Below, piece by piece: positions 10,262 to 22,224 of a stretch of 64,000 bases of DNA. The DNA is from Perilla frutescens. Taxonomy: Eukaryota > Streptophyta > Magnoliopsida > Lamiales > Lamiaceae. The translations under genes and the position numbers were made by a program. Location: positions 27,780,501-27,844,500 of the forward strand of contig BRKX01000004.1 in assembly GCA_026008535.1 (NCBI GenBank), read 5' to 3'. The notes below the pieces were generated by a model. It was given only the letters and a program-made list of their open reading frames with translations. It searched no databases and was not told the origin of the DNA. Within the stretch, counting starts at the first letter, position 1, and each line of letters opens with the position of its first letter.

Positions 10262-11098
10262 TGTCTAGTTAGAGTTCTTTTTGGATCAGATTTTTTAGGC
10301 CTTTTAGCTTCATATTTTTGCCCCCCTTAACATTATAAATAGGGGATCCATGTTATATTATTATTTTAGACTCTATTTGATAAATTAAGCTTTGTGTAAT
10401 CAATATTGTCTCACCCCCCTTTAATACCTTATTGTTTTGGTTCGAAAACTTCACTCTTAAAGCATAGCAAACTTTAAGTTTCATTCAAATCTCGTTCTAG
10501 TGCTCGTGTGGTGCTAGGGTTGGATTGCCACCGAAGAGGATTCAAGTGGTGATTCGTTTGGTGAAGTTATCTTCATTAGGTGGACACTCCGAGTTCGATT
10601 CATCTACAACAACATCAACACTTCTATCTCGACATCGACCATCATCCATATACCATCCAAGTTCATTCCAAATCAGTTCGTGAGTTGTTCAATTCAATTA
10701 CACGTTTGTTGCTCATTCACGTTCAATTCGGCGTGAAATTCATCTATACCGTAAGAACATCAAATCTCTATTATATCCTATCTTTTCCAAACCATTCTTC
10801 ACATCCCGTACACTTATTATACGACCCTTTATCATCCCTAAATCTCACGTCCATTCCAGCCCCGTTTTGCCTTGGTTGGTGTACTATTTTTATGTCATAG
10901 TCTATGTGTCGTAATTAGGTCTAGAATAGTTTATTTGATTGTTCGAGTTGTTATTTTAATTATTTCAGTTCATTATAATTAATTGAGTCTTAGAACAGGA
11001 TTGAATCCTTCCACAGTTGACGTGTTCGATCCAGAAGTCTTCGGCGCATTTTCGTATCCTGTTCAGTTTATCTGCCCGGGTTACATCATAAATTTGGC
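10262..11098 (+). repeat. E3 5' LTR, U3 start missing
   Basis: This LTR begins abruptly at TGTCTAGTTAGAGTTC in mid-U3, has TATAAATAGG at 10334-10343 and ends in GGTTACATCA. A primer site (TGGCATCAGAGT, 11105-11116) follows, so it is the 5' LTR of E3. Its first 80 bp are an inverted copy of 10020-10112. Confidence 0.82.
10334..10343 (+). promoter_or_regulatory. TATA box in E3 5' LTR
   Basis: TATAAATAGG is at the conserved LTR position, so E3 could in principle still be transcribed from this copy. Confidence 0.65.
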
Positions 11099-11999
11099 AT
11101 CAGAGTTGTCAATTATTTTTGCTTACGTGTCAATCGAGTTGTAATAGACAAGTTGTTCATTGAAAAAAAAACTTTTCGGTAAAAAAAAAGTTCATTCAAA
11201 AAAAAGAAAGGAAAGACCGATTGTAAAAAAAATCGGATAAAAAAAAGAGATCCGAAGTTAAAAAAAATGAAATTTAATTCATTGTGTGTTCTTTTGAGTT
11301 CTATTTTATTTTCGGTACTTCCCTTTTAGTACTATTCCATAGTTGGTAGTTACCTTTTGAGTCTTGTTTTATTTTTGGTACTTTCCTTCTAGTATTATTC
11401 TTTAGTTGATAATTTCCTTTTGAGTTGTAATTTAATTTTGGTTCTTTCCATCTAGAGTCTAGTCTAATTAAAGTATTTAGATTGTGTCACACTAGTGGTA
11501 CACACATCCAAATCACCTTCTTTTCTTCCTAATTCTTTGTTTCCTTTTTTCCTTTCTACTCCTTTCCTTCTACCTCTAGATTTATTTTTAGATTTTCCTA
11601 CACTAATTGGGACTTCAAAAATACATCTTATTCTTTCCTTTCCCACACCATACTCGACTACCACCACCATAATCGATCCACATCCACCTCATACATACTC
11701 GACACACGTACATCCACTCGACACCACCTCATACATACATACATCACCATCTACTCATCCATCCGAGATAGCCATTCATCCTTACATCCTTGATCATTTA
11801 GTGCGAGATTGTGACTACCTAGCTGATTTCTACTAAGTGTTCGAACCATACTCATACTATACACATTTCACACACCATGCACCACTTATACTTGAGTGAT
11901 ACACGGAAGGTAAAATCAAGAGAGAAAACAAATGAGTGAACGTGAGATTGTGAGGACCATTCCTTATTTTCCTTTACGTTTGTTCGTTTTGTAGTTATC
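11099..11999 (+). other. E3 5' leader
   Basis: It holds the primer site at 11105-11116, an A-tract array at 11165-11275, a run of similar TTTTGAGT/TAGTACT words and a CAC/TAC-rich part near 11650-11880. The last 60 bases are a conserved box (GTGAGATTGTGAGG, pyrimidine tract, TTTTGTAG) ending just before the gag ATG. No gene is seen in it. Confidence 0.75.
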
Positions 12000-12870
12000 A
12001 TGGAGAAAGGTGACACCCTGAGTCATCCTACGCACTACCCGTCGACCCGAAGTTGAACAAAAACACCATGAATTCGTCCAAAGCTCCCCAAGAGTCATTA
12101 GACCTGCCTCCATAGTGGGATCCGAAATATCAATATAAAGCGCTATGAAAGAACTTCCAGAAGTAGCAGCATGCACTTTCTGACAAGTTGGACAGCGTGG
12201 TGCATTAATTTGAGCGCATCAATACACGTCCAACCTTCACACAAGTTGTTTGAGGACCAGCTCGATGTTTAGAATGTCAAGAAGAACCCGGAGAAGAGTC
12301 CTATATAGACGAGAGCTCAGAAGCCGAGTATGAGCTTCCATAAAGAGATCGTGGCCATCTACAAGGAACTCAAAGGCGTGCAGCCCGTGCCGAGCTGCCC
12401 CGACATGGCGATGGAGATGGAATGCTCAATAACATCAAAACGAGCATTCCAGAGTTCGAAGGTCTACATGATCTTGATCTCTACTTAGATTAGGAACACA
12501 AGGTAGACAAGATCTTCACATGCTATGACTTTTCAGAGATCAAGAAAGTCCAGTTAACATCCTTAGAGTTCAGAGGCTACGCAGCCTCATGGTGGAAAAT
12601 GCAACAGGAACGCCGCTGCCGAGACAGAGATCCACCCGTTGATACATGGCAACAGATGAAGGATTTAAAGTGGGGCCGATTCATTCCTGCGCATTATGAA
12701 AGGAAGCTCAACTGGATCAAGCAAGACGCCCGTTCAGTTGAAGAATATCACAAAGAGTTAGAGACCGCTTTGAATCAAGTCGGAAAAGAAGAGACCTTAA
12801 ATGCTATCATCATTCGGTACATTGAAGGTATGAATCCCGACATTTCTTGTGAAGTCGAGCTTAAAGACTT
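12000..12870 (+). pseudogene. E3 gag, N-terminal and capsid part
   Basis: ATG 12000 follows the same leader box as in E5 and E8. The N-terminal 400 bp are frame-shifted and full of stops. The capsid is clear from about 12430: TSIPEFEGLHDLDLYLD, FTCYDFSEIKKVQ, ASWWKMQQERRCRDRDPPVD, QDARSVEEYHKELETALN, RYIEGMNPDISCEVELKD. It stops in mid-gene at 12870, where N2 is inserted. The missing C-terminal half, with the zinc knuckle, continues at 54307 after the target duplication GACTT. Confidence 0.88.
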
Positions 12871-13015
12871 TGATACGATCCCGTCATGCCTAAGAACATG
12901 AAGAAATATCAGAAAATGCAGACAACAAGAACGAACACACGACGATGGTGTAAGTGTTCAATATGATACCGGGAATTGATATAGACACGAAATAGCGGAA
13001 GACTTGGAATGCTAT
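12871..13015 (-). repeat. N2 3' LTR, U5 end piece
   Basis: This stretch aligns by eye to the start of 53448-54306: both share ACACACGACGATGGTGTAAG-type sequence, AATTGATATAGACACGAAAT and GGAATGG/CTAT. It is cut at GCTAT (13011-13015) by N3 and resumes at 50215. Confidence 0.82.
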
Positions 13016-14127
13016 TGATAAATCCACGACAAGCATCAAATCGGCTCTTCCAAAGCTACCATTAAAAGATCCCAAGATTGTTATGTTGTTCAAAATTAAA
13101 GATTGGAGATCAAGATTTGAAGAATAATGCATGAAATATTCGAGTATGATTGGCAGCCCATGAAGTGTAATTAAATCAGCCCATGTTCGAGATCAGGAGC
13201 CCAAGTCCAAGGCCCAAGTTGATTGGAATTATTTTATCCATAGTTAGATTTTATTATTTGATTTTTGTTCATTATTTTATTTATTTTTGTTTTTTATAAT
13301 AAGGGAATTTCTAGAAGGTCTTACTAGTTAGGTAATTAGAGTTTTAATTATGGGAACTTCTTTCCTAGTTAGAATTGTAATTAAGATAGGTTTCCTAGTC
13401 TAGTTTAGGTAGTTTTTCTTTATTATTTTCGTCCATCCCTATGATTATAAATAGGGATCACTTGTAACATTATTATTTAGACATTATTGAAGATTTTTGC
13501 CTTTGCATCCAATTGTGTCTCAACCCCAAAGCTCTTTTGTTAATTTTTAGTCGAAAATTAATACTCTTAGAAGCCAGCAACTTTTAAGTTTTATTTCAAG
13601 GGAATGTTCTAATTCACATGAGGGATTAGGGTGAACTCGCTATCGAGGAGATTCCAAGTGAAGTACGTTTCGTGGAGTTATCTTCACGGGGTTTGCTTTT
13701 GCGTATCAACTCATTCTACCTTCAACAACCGCCGTTCATCATCACCATTATCCATACTTCACTGATATCCGTTTCATCAACACTCCACAAGATCAGATCG
13801 TGTTCTACAAGGGTTTCAAGCCAATTCATCGGTTCCAGCCCATACGTCCTCCATTCGTCGCTAATAACACCTATATAGTAAGTTCATCCTTTCACTACCA
13901 TAACCTATCTACTAAAGCCATTCTTCACCCATAAACATTCCTACACATTTTTCTTGAGTTTTCCAAGTTGCTAGAGTCATTTTCGAGTCAATTTCAAATT
14001 CAGATTCTATACGTGTCCGGTTTGAGCTAAATAGCACATATAGATAAAAATCGAGTCTTTCTTTATTTTTAATTCATTTTTTCTTTGTTTATTTGAGTCA
14101 TTTAATTTGGGTTGAATCCTTTCCCGC
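13016..14127 (+). repeat. N3 5' LTR, main part
   Basis: The LTR starts TGATAAATCC, has the U3 words AAAGATTGGAGATCAAG shared with the N4/S2 LTR family and a TATA box at 13446-13455. It breaks at CCCGC (14123-14127), where N4 entered. The last 69 bp are at 27800-27868. Confidence 0.85.
13446..13455 (+). promoter_or_regulatory. TATA box in N3 5' LTR
   Basis: TATAAATAGG is at the conserved position. The inverted LTR copy at 49464-50214 has lost this segment. Confidence 0.65.
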
Positions 14128-15329
14128 TGATATGATCCCGGTATGATGATCAACACCAAGAGAAACACGCGCGGAAGACTTATAGATCGAAACACGTCAG
14201 GCGAATGAAGGATTCAATCTGACAGATAACAAGACACAAATAAATGATGAACAAGGAAAATAAGACTCGATTATATGCTAGACACCTAAGATACTTAGAA
14301 ATATGACTCAACTAAGATAAAACACAATCAAATAAACACTTAAAGGTATGAAATTGGGCAGATTTAGGATATGTGTTATTTAGGGTGAATTGAGCATGTA
14401 TAGATGATGAACGAATTATGGGGTGGATTTGGGCTATTTTGTGGACTATGGATGATGATGATATGTGCGTAATGTAGGGATGAAGGTAGATGAACGATGG
14501 AGATGTAATTGAAAGGTAGAAGAAGATTACTTACTCGAACCCCGTCTTGCGGTGAAGACGAAATGCAATTTCTCATAAACTCCAAGTTGGATAGCACTCC
14601 TCCCTAGACTCAATGGAATAGAAAAGAGCTTGAAATAAGACTTATGATTTGCTAGATCAAAAGAACTTGATAAATGGGTGATCAACCAAAGGATCGTGAG
14701 ACAATTGAGAAATTAATCTTTTATTTCATGCAACGTCTAAGAAATAAAGTTCATAACTGATCCCTTTATATAGTGTAGGGATTATGAATGAAAATAAAGT
14801 CCTATAATACTAAGAAACCAAAAATTAAAAGGTTTCCTACCTTGATTAGAAGTCTAATTAAGGTAAGATAAAAAAAAACCAAAAATAAAGATAATAAAAA
14901 TCCTATCTAGATAAAATTAAACCCTATTGGATTTGGGCCTTCAATCTTTAATTTGGAATCTTAAAAATGTCAAACATGGGCTGAATTAATCTCCTCAAAT
15001 TCGACACCCAATTATGAACAAAAATAACAGCATGCATGAAAATTCGAGATCCACTGTTTTCCATGCAACTGTCCATGCACACGTCCAAATTGACTCGAAC
15101 TTCTTTCTAATCTCTTGAACAACCTTCCTCATCATTAATGGACATAAAGTTGATCTATCTTTGATGCCTAGGCTGCTCGTTCCATTGTTTCTTCAAAACA
15201 CTTGTATTCTTCATGTTTTGTTCTTCAAACCTAGATCTCCAATCTTTAATTATTAATAAAGTAATAATCTTGGAAACTTTTAATGGAAGCTTTGGATTTG
15301 ATTTGTTGATGTTTATCGTACTCGTATCA
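14128..15329 (-). repeat. N4 3' LTR
   Basis: This 1202-bp LTR shows TGATATGATCCC to CTCGTATCA on the plus strand. On the minus strand a TATATAAAG box lies at 14764-14772. The first codons of the LTR continue the tail reading frame (NDTSTININKSNPKLPLKVSK). Confidence 0.9.
14764..14772 (-). promoter_or_regulatory. TATA box in N4 3' LTR
   Basis: The minus strand reads TATATAAAG. The right LTR has the same box at about 27240-27250. Confidence 0.6.
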
Positions 15330-16223
15330 TTCCCCTCCTCTTGAAAAGAATTCATCCTCGAATTCGAACCTATTGGATCAAAGACGATCACGAATCGACC
15401 ATCGAACTCCTTTTGCATAAGCTGCATAAGACATAACTTCAAAATCTCCCATCTTGTGTCAAATGGTCGAAACTTCAGCTTTATAGAATGCTTGGATATG
15501 GGAACCACGAATAAGTCTAATGGCACATCAATACCCAATGGAACATCTTCGACAACCTGTAAAATAATGACATCACAAGAAAACGGTTGGCATATAATGT
15601 TAGAATTCGGCAGCTTTTCTAAGCTTGCTGGTTCGAACTCCTTGTGATCTTCAACCATTGCTCCACTGATGTCATTCTCCCTTTCAGAACATGGATGTAA
15701 TTCCTCCAACTTTTCACCTATTTCAACTTCCTCAATTGCATCATTGACCTCCATTTCTTCTTCCTCGACTTTAGCTGGTTCTTCCTTGGATTTGGCGTCA
15801 ATCGGAGGCTGCTTTGACTGATCTTCACAGAATGGATAGATAGAGCATTGTTCATCACATGCTAGACTTTACGGAACAATGGCCGACTGAACGGGAGGTG
15901 CAGACCATGTAGGTGGTACATAGGTACTCAGGTTGGTAACTCGTGGTCGAGTGGGCTGTTTGGCGTTGAGCTCTAGGTGGTGGAGGTGATACTTTTTGTG
16001 TGTTGAGGCTCTCAAGCTGCTCCACTAACTTGGCTAGTTGTTCACCAAGTCTATTTTCCATCTCACGATTTTGACGGTTGATGTAGGAGGTCAGTGCGTC
16101 AAAATGGTACTCGGCGTCCCATGTTGGTGTGTTGGAGGAAGACGCCTCTTCTCCTAGTGTAAGGGGTGACTTCGGGTCGTCCTCATTGATCTTGGGCAAC
16201 TCGTTCTTGTTGCCCTTCTTCAT
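15155..16223 (-). pseudogene. N4 short gag-like ORF with tail module, capsid missing
   Basis: The ATG at 16223 follows TTTTGCAGGTACC, the conserved leader box. The first 85 codons resemble the N-terminus of E5/E8 gag (DPKSPLTLGEEASSS, AEYHFDALTSYINRQNRE, a coiled-coil-like LGEQLAKLVEQLESLN), then a Pro-rich segment. The capsid core (HDP..YLDWE) is absent. After a frameshift and a Cys-containing stretch (ACDEQCSI), a 199-codon open frame (15754-15155) holds an acidic linker and the tail module: PLDLFVVPISKHSIKLKF, PFDTRWEILK, RFVIVFDPIGSNS and RMNSFQEEGND at the LTR border. The module's role is unknown. Confidence 0.72.
15330..15342 (-). promoter_or_regulatory. N4 polypurine tract
   Basis: The minus strand reads AAGAGGAGGGGAA directly before the LTR start TGATACGAG. 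Confidence 0.8.
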
Positions 16224-16351
16224 GGTACCTGCAAAATGAACAAACGTGAAGAATAAAGAGATCCTCACCAACTCACAGTCACTCGATTTTTAACACTCTT
16301 GTTTTACCACTCGTGTATCACTCAATATGGTGGTGCACATGTGAATAAGTG
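16224..16351 (-). other. N4 leader, 3' piece
   Basis: This short leader piece contains GGTGAGGATCTC, a pyrimidine tract and TTTTGCAG before the ATG. It is cut at AAGTG (16347-16351) by E5. The rest of the leader is 23924-24314. Confidence 0.75.
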
Positions 16352-17598
16352 TGATGAAGCCATGAGAAACAATGAAGATCAAGACCCGAAGTTGCAATTT
16401 CGAGGACCAATCACAAGATCAAGAGCTAAGAAGCTTCAAGCATACTTACAAGTGTTGATTCGAAGAAAGCTCGAGATTGAAGAAGAAGAAGTCAAAAGAA
16501 GAAATTCCAAGATAGTTAATTTATTAACTATTAAAGATCAAGATCACACCATAGAGAATTAATCTTGAAGAGATGAAGATGAAGAGCAAGTGCACGTGTG
16601 CATGGTGTTGCATGAAGATCGACGTGCACGTGTGCGATTATTGGAGGAAGTTTCGACCCTATAGTGATTTAGTTATGGGGTTGATTTTATCTAGACTATA
16701 GTATTTATTTTATTTAATTTTGGACTATAGTAGATCAGATTTTATTTAATTAAATAGGTGTAATTTTTGGTCCTATAGTCAACAAGTCATAGGTTTGACT
16801 AGAATTTTAATTAAGGCAAATTTTCACCTTAAATAGAATTCTAGTTTAGGTAATTTCCTAGTCTAGTTGGATCTCTTTTTGGATCCATTATTTTCATCCC
16901 TTTTAGCTACAATTTTCGGTCCTCCTATGCCTTATAAATAGGGGATCTTTGTCACACTGATACTTTAGACATTATTTGAATTATTAAGCTTTGCTTTCAA
17001 TATTGTCTCAACCCCTTTTAAATCTTTGTGAGTTTTGATTAAAATTTCATATTCTTGGAGCTAGCAACTTTAAGTCTCATTCAAGGGTATTGCTTAATCC
17101 ACTTGAGGGATTAACCGGTATTCGCTATCCGAAGATCAACTTAGAGATTTCAACCTTGGATACGTTCGAGATTCAAGGAGGCTATCGGATTGTTATTCAC
17201 ATCAACGAATCATCATCCATCAACCATAATCGACGCCATCCACCAACCTCTTCGCACGCATCAAGTCAGCCCAAGTTCGAATTCAATTTCAGTCCAATTC
17301 ATCCGTAAGTTCATTCGATCCTTAATATATCCTACCTTCTCCAAGCCTTTCTTCACAAGCCTTCACACACGATTTTTCCTTCAATTCCAGCCATAAAACC
17401 GATCCTTTACAGCCCTCTATTCTTTGTATTGTGTTACATAGTTCGTGTCATCGTCTACGTATTTTAGTTGTCTAGATTGTCTAATTTCCGTTGTTTATCT
17501 AGTTGGATTGAAACCCTTCAATTAGTTGACGTGTTTCGATTCTTAAGTCTTCTGCTACGTATTTTATAGATTCGTCCTAGCATAGTTGGGTCGTATCA
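16352..17598 (+). repeat. E5 5' LTR
   Basis: This 1247-bp LTR runs from TGATGAAGCC to GGTCGTATCA and pairs in sequence with the E1 3' LTR. It encodes FRGPITRSRAKKLQAYLQ at 16398-16452, and has a TATA box at 16933-16942. Confidence 0.9.
16933..16942 (+). promoter_or_regulatory. TATA box in E5 5' LTR
   Basis: TATAAATAGG is followed about 40 bp later by the CACACTGATACTTTAGAC stretch conserved among sister LTRs. Confidence 0.7.
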
Positions 17599-18497
17599 TA
17601 AATTTGGCATCAGAGCCACGTCAGCTCTGCTGGTCGTGGTTCAATCTGACGTGTCAATTTTTATCTTACATGTCTTGTTATTTTACTATTATTTTATCGA
17701 TTTGTAATAGCTTAGCTATCCATTGAAAAAAAAGGCATCGACAAAAAATAAGCCATCGATTTAAAAAAAAAAGAAATCGGTTAAAAAAAAGAGAACCGAT
17801 AAATTCAAAAAAAAGAGGAATATTCATTGTATTTCCATTTGAGTCTTGATTTATTTTGGTACTTTCCTTTTAGTACTTCTCTATATTTGGTAGATACCTT
17901 GTGAGTCTATTTTTAATTTTGGTAATTTCCTTTAGAGTATTATTTTATTTTTAGAACTTTCATTCCAAAGTTTTATTTTATTTTGGTAGTTTCCTTTTGA
18001 GTTGTAATTTATTTTTGGTTCATTCCTTTTAGAGTCTAGTTCAATTAGGATATTCAGATTGTGTCACAATTGTGTGACACTTTCCAAATTACCTAATCCC
18101 TCATTCCTTTTCCTTTTTACTTCTTTCCTTCTACCCTTGGGGATCCATCTTACCCTAATCCACCCTACCCCACTCGACACCTACCCCACACACCGCCTAG
18201 ACCCACTCATCCCTACCCGTTAGCCACATCATCCTATACACCAATTACATAGCCTACTCCACATCATCCGTTGATCCTAGTTAGCAATACTCATCAAACC
18301 TTCGTGCAATTAACCCGTATCCTCGATATTTGACAAGAAGTGATATCTCTCACCCCATATACACGATACACACACTTCACCATATACTTTGAGTGCAAAT
18401 AAGTGCGTAAAATTAAGAGTGAAAACAAACGAGAGGAACGTGAGGTTGTGAGGATCCTTCCTTGTTTTCCTTTATGTTTGTTCGTTTTGTAGGTACC
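17599..18497 (+). other. E5 5' leader
   Basis: It has a primer site TGGCATCAGAGCCACG (17605-17620), an A-tract array (17725-17820), a CACTC/TACCC-rich part (18130-18290) and the terminal box GTGAGGTTGTGAGG with pyrimidine tract and TTTTGTAGGTACC before ATG 18498. I see no gene. Confidence 0.8.
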
Positions 18498-19378
18498 ATG
18501 GACAAAGGCAAGAATGAAGCCACCGCTTCAACACCACCCAAAGAAAAGAACGAAGCCACTGCTTCAACACCTCCCATAGATGACCCAAAATCATCAACTA
18601 CACCAGATGAATTGTCTTACTCAACTGATTGGGACCCGAAGTACCAGTTTGAAGCTATGTCAAAGTACTTCATGCGCAAAAATCAATTGATAAAGGATGA
18701 GTTCAGGAACTAAGTAGCCGAGCTAACTGAGCAGATCAAAAAACTCACCACCCAGTCGACTACAACCCTAGTAGTCCAACAACCCCAGTAAAGAGTCGCC
18801 CTGAGGCAGCCCACCTTTCAAGAAAATGCTGGAAACAATGCATTCGAACCCGAGTTTGATGCAACAGGTGGAAATGAAGCTGACTTCGATCCACCATGGT
18901 AAGCAAATCACCAGGATCATAACAGAGCACCTGTCAGACAAGCAGTTCGCTATGAAAGGCCCAGAAATAGAGATGGAGATAGTTTGCTCAACAGCATCAA
19001 AACCAGCATCCTAGAATTTAAAGGAATACATGACCCTGATCTTTACTTAGATTGGGAGTGCAAGGTGGACAAGATCTTCGCATGCTATGACTTTCCTGAG
19101 ATCAAGAAAATCCAGTTAGCAGCATTGGATTTTAGAGGCTACGCAGCCTCATGGTGGGAAATGCAACAAGAGAGGCGTCGCAGAGAGAGATATCTGCCTG
19201 TTGATTCATGGGAAGAAATGAAAGGCTTCCTACGAGAAAGATTCATTCCAGTGCATTATGATAGAGAGCTTGAAAAGAAGCTCAACAAGATCAAGCAAGA
19301 CACCCGTTCTATTGAAGAATAACACAAAGAGTTGGAGACCGCCTTGAACCGAGTTGGAAAAGAGGAGTCTTTAAATGA
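18498..19378 (+). pseudogene. E5 gag, N-terminal and capsid part
   Basis: One frame from ATG 18498 gives a Thr/Pro-rich N-terminus with a repeated KNEATASTPP unit, then YQFEAMSKYFMRKNQLIKDE, a stop at 18711, further stops near 18789 and 18900, and the capsid: SILEFKGIHDPDLYLDWE, ACYDFPEIKKIQ, ASWWEMQQERRRRERY, LRERFIPVHYDRELEKKLN, then a stop at 19320. The frame breaks after GKEESLN at 19378, where LTR sequence starts. About 34 capsid codons present in E8 are absent before gag resumes at 20146. Confidence 0.88.
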
Positions 19379-20145
19379 TGAGATCGAGCATGGGAATAAA
19401 GAGGATGATTTGGAGCTGCAATTCAAAGGTCCTATGACGCGTTTACGAGCAAAGAAGTTGCCAGCTTATTTACAAGCCTCAATAAGGCGTAAATTCGAAC
19501 TACAAGAAGAAGAGGTGAAGAACAGCCCGTGATTGGTCAATATGCTATCATTTGATGAAGAAGAAGGAAGCATAAAGATGTGAGAACAAGAATGACGCCA
19601 TTTGGATGTGTGCGTGAAGAGTTATACGCGTTTGCATGGGAAACCGGGAGATGACTGTTTTTCATGCAAAGGTGGTAGAATTTCGAAAATACAACATGGC
19701 CAATCTAATTGCAAGAGTTTAAGAATTTTCCTCCTTTTGTCTCAAGATCCTTTGGTTGATCAACTATACAAACATTTTATTGTTCTAGCAAATAAATAGT
19801 TTTATTTAAGTTCTTCAGGGTATTTTCGAGTACTTAGGAGAATTGCTATCCGGAGAAGTTAGACGTGCTCGTTCGGGTTTACAACACGGGTTCAACGACA
19901 CTAGCCTATCCTTCTACCTAACATCACCACCGCCATCAACCACCAATACTGCTGACTTTCGCCACCACCACCACCAATTTCCAGCCTTCCTCAAGTTGTT
20001 CCAAGTGTTTTCATCGAGTCCTCATTCGTTGTTCGTATTTCTAGTAAGTTTTACTTTAGTTTGAGTCGGATTGTATCCATCATTTTTAGCTGACGTTGTT
20101 CGAGTCCTTAAGTCTTCCGCTTGCATATATCTTGTATCTTGGACT
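19379..20145 (+). repeat. LTR inserted in E5 gag
   Basis: It starts TGAGATCGAGC and encodes LELQFKGPMTRLRAKKL, like the LTR at 54941. It ends with GAGTCCTTAAGTCTTCCGC and TTGGACTCA, without a clean CATCA end. It replaces part of gag, so insertion plus deletion is likely. I saw no target duplication. Confidence 0.65.
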
Positions 20146-22224
20146 CATTGTGGAAAGACAGCTTCGAGAAGGCCACCGACGATCTCATCATACTCCAGCC
20201 CCTACACGGCCTCCTTGGAACAAAGGTACACATTCCACATTATCTTCTACTCCTTCTCCCGAGTCTACACGACCCCGAGGTGAATCCGGACCACCCGAAC
20301 GGCGTTTTGACTGTTCTACACCACCACCAAGCCGTAGGACCGATCCTATACCTCCAGCCCTAGTCCGACCGAAATTGACACGGCCAAATCAGCCCAATTT
20401 GATACCAACTGCAGCCCCTAGTCGAGCAAGAGATGTTCAGTGCCATAAATGCCAAGGTTGGGGCCATTTTCAGAACCAGTGCCCGAACCGACGAGTTCTA
20501 TTCCTCACAGAGCAGAATGAACTCGAATCAGCCAGTGAAGATGATGAACCACCCAAGGCTGACGCCACACCTGAAGAAGATGCCCAGATTGAGTTTGAAG
20601 AAGAGGAACCCGAGATTTCTCATGTCAGTTTGGTTTCCATCTGCAGTCTGAACATAAATCGAGAAAAAGAGCAACAATCACAGCGAGAGAACATCTTTTA
20701 CACAAGAGTTGCCATTCAAGGTAAGACTTGCGCGATGATCATTGACATTGGTAGTGTAATTAATGCAGTAAGCCAGTACGCAGTGGACAAGCTTGGATTT
20801 ACCACAGTGAAGCATCAAAATCCATACCGTTTGTAATGGTTTACAGATCGAGGCACAATTCGCATAACCGGTCAGGTATATGTATCTTTTTCCATTGGTC
20901 ATTATTCTGACACTGTATTGTATGATGTTATTCCTATGGATGCAGCTCACATACTCTTAGGGAGACCATGGCAATTCGATAGACAAGATGTACACAACGG
21001 ACTCACGAACACTTACACAGTCACGAGAGACGGCCGAACCACCATGTTAAAGCCATTGACACCCAAAGCCGTTCAAGAAGAGCAAGAGATCATGCGAGCA
21101 AGGTTCAAAGAAGAGCGAGAGAAGACCGCAGCCGCAGCCGTCCGAGCAATCACCGCCAACGGCCCTCGTCCGGTTGAGAGTTCAACACCGCCGCCACCTT
21201 TCTCTTCCACGGCCAAAACAGCCCCTTCACCACCTCTTTCCAGTCCCGTTGATCATGGAAAAGACATGAATGAAGCCCCTTTACCACAAGAGAAGAATCG
21301 AGCCCTGTTTTGCACAATTAAAGACGTTGAAAAAGCTATTAAAGCAGGTTTGCCTTTAGTTCTTTTAACTTGAAAGAACAGTGCTACTAATGAAATTTCT
21401 TTGCCTATTGATGTGCAGCCCCTTATGAAGGAGTTCGAGGACGTCCTTCCGGAAGAGATTCCAAGTGGATTACCTCCAGTTCGTGAGATTGAGCACCATA
21501 TTGATTTCGTGCCCGGAGCCGTTCTACCGAACCGTCCAGCCTATCGCACATCGCCTGAAGAGACTAAGGAGATTGATCGACAAGTTAAAGAGTTTCTAGA
21601 GAAGAAGCAAATTTGAGAGTCGATGAGCCCATGTGCAGTTCCAGTGATTCTAGTGCCCAAGAAGAACAATGAATGGAGAATGCGCATGGATTGTAGAGCT
21701 ATCAACAAGATCACAGTTAAGTATCATTTTCCCATTCCTAGACTTGATGATATGCTAGATGAATTAAGTGGATCGAAAATATTTTCTAAAATTGATTTGA
21801 GATCTGGTTATTTTCAAGTTCCCATGCATGAAGGAGATGAATGGAAAACTGCTTTTAAGACTAAACATGGATTGTATGAATTGTTGGTAATACCTTTTGG
21901 TCTCACAAATACACCGAACACATTTATGAGATTGATGAACCATGTTTTATGTTATGTTATTGAGAAGTATGTAGTTGTTTACTTTGATGATATCCTGATA
22001 TACAGTCACAGTGCACAGGCGCACCTAGATTACCTTAGGCGCGTATTTTGTCTGTTGAGAGATGCTCATTTGTATGGCAACATGTCTAAGTGTTCTTTTT
22101 GCTTGAATGAAGTAGTATTCTTAGGCTTTGTTGTGAGTTGTAGAGGTATTGATGTTCATTCCATGTTCATATTTGATCCCGGAGATTCAAATTCGAGGAC
22201 GAATTCTTTTCAAGAGGAGGGGAA
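20146..22224 (+). pseudogene. E5 gag C-terminus, protease and reverse transcriptase, fused to a tail remnant
   Basis: A single frame (three stops: 20834-20836, 21371-21373, 21614-21616) resumes gag at IVERQLREG. It carries a zinc knuckle C-X2-C-X4-H-X4-C (20441-20482), an aspartic protease whose usual Asp-Ser/Thr-Gly reads Asp-Ile-Gly at about 20744, the HILLGRPWQFDR motif, a Pro/Ala linker, and RT with VPKKNNEWRMRMDC and YFDD (21980-21991). At about 22155 the RT frame jumps from RGIDVH to MFIFDPGDSNSRTNSFQEEG, the end of the tail module of non-autonomous relatives. RNase H and integrase are therefore gone. The changed protease residue suggests this copy was inactive even apart from its stops. 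Confidence 0.9.
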
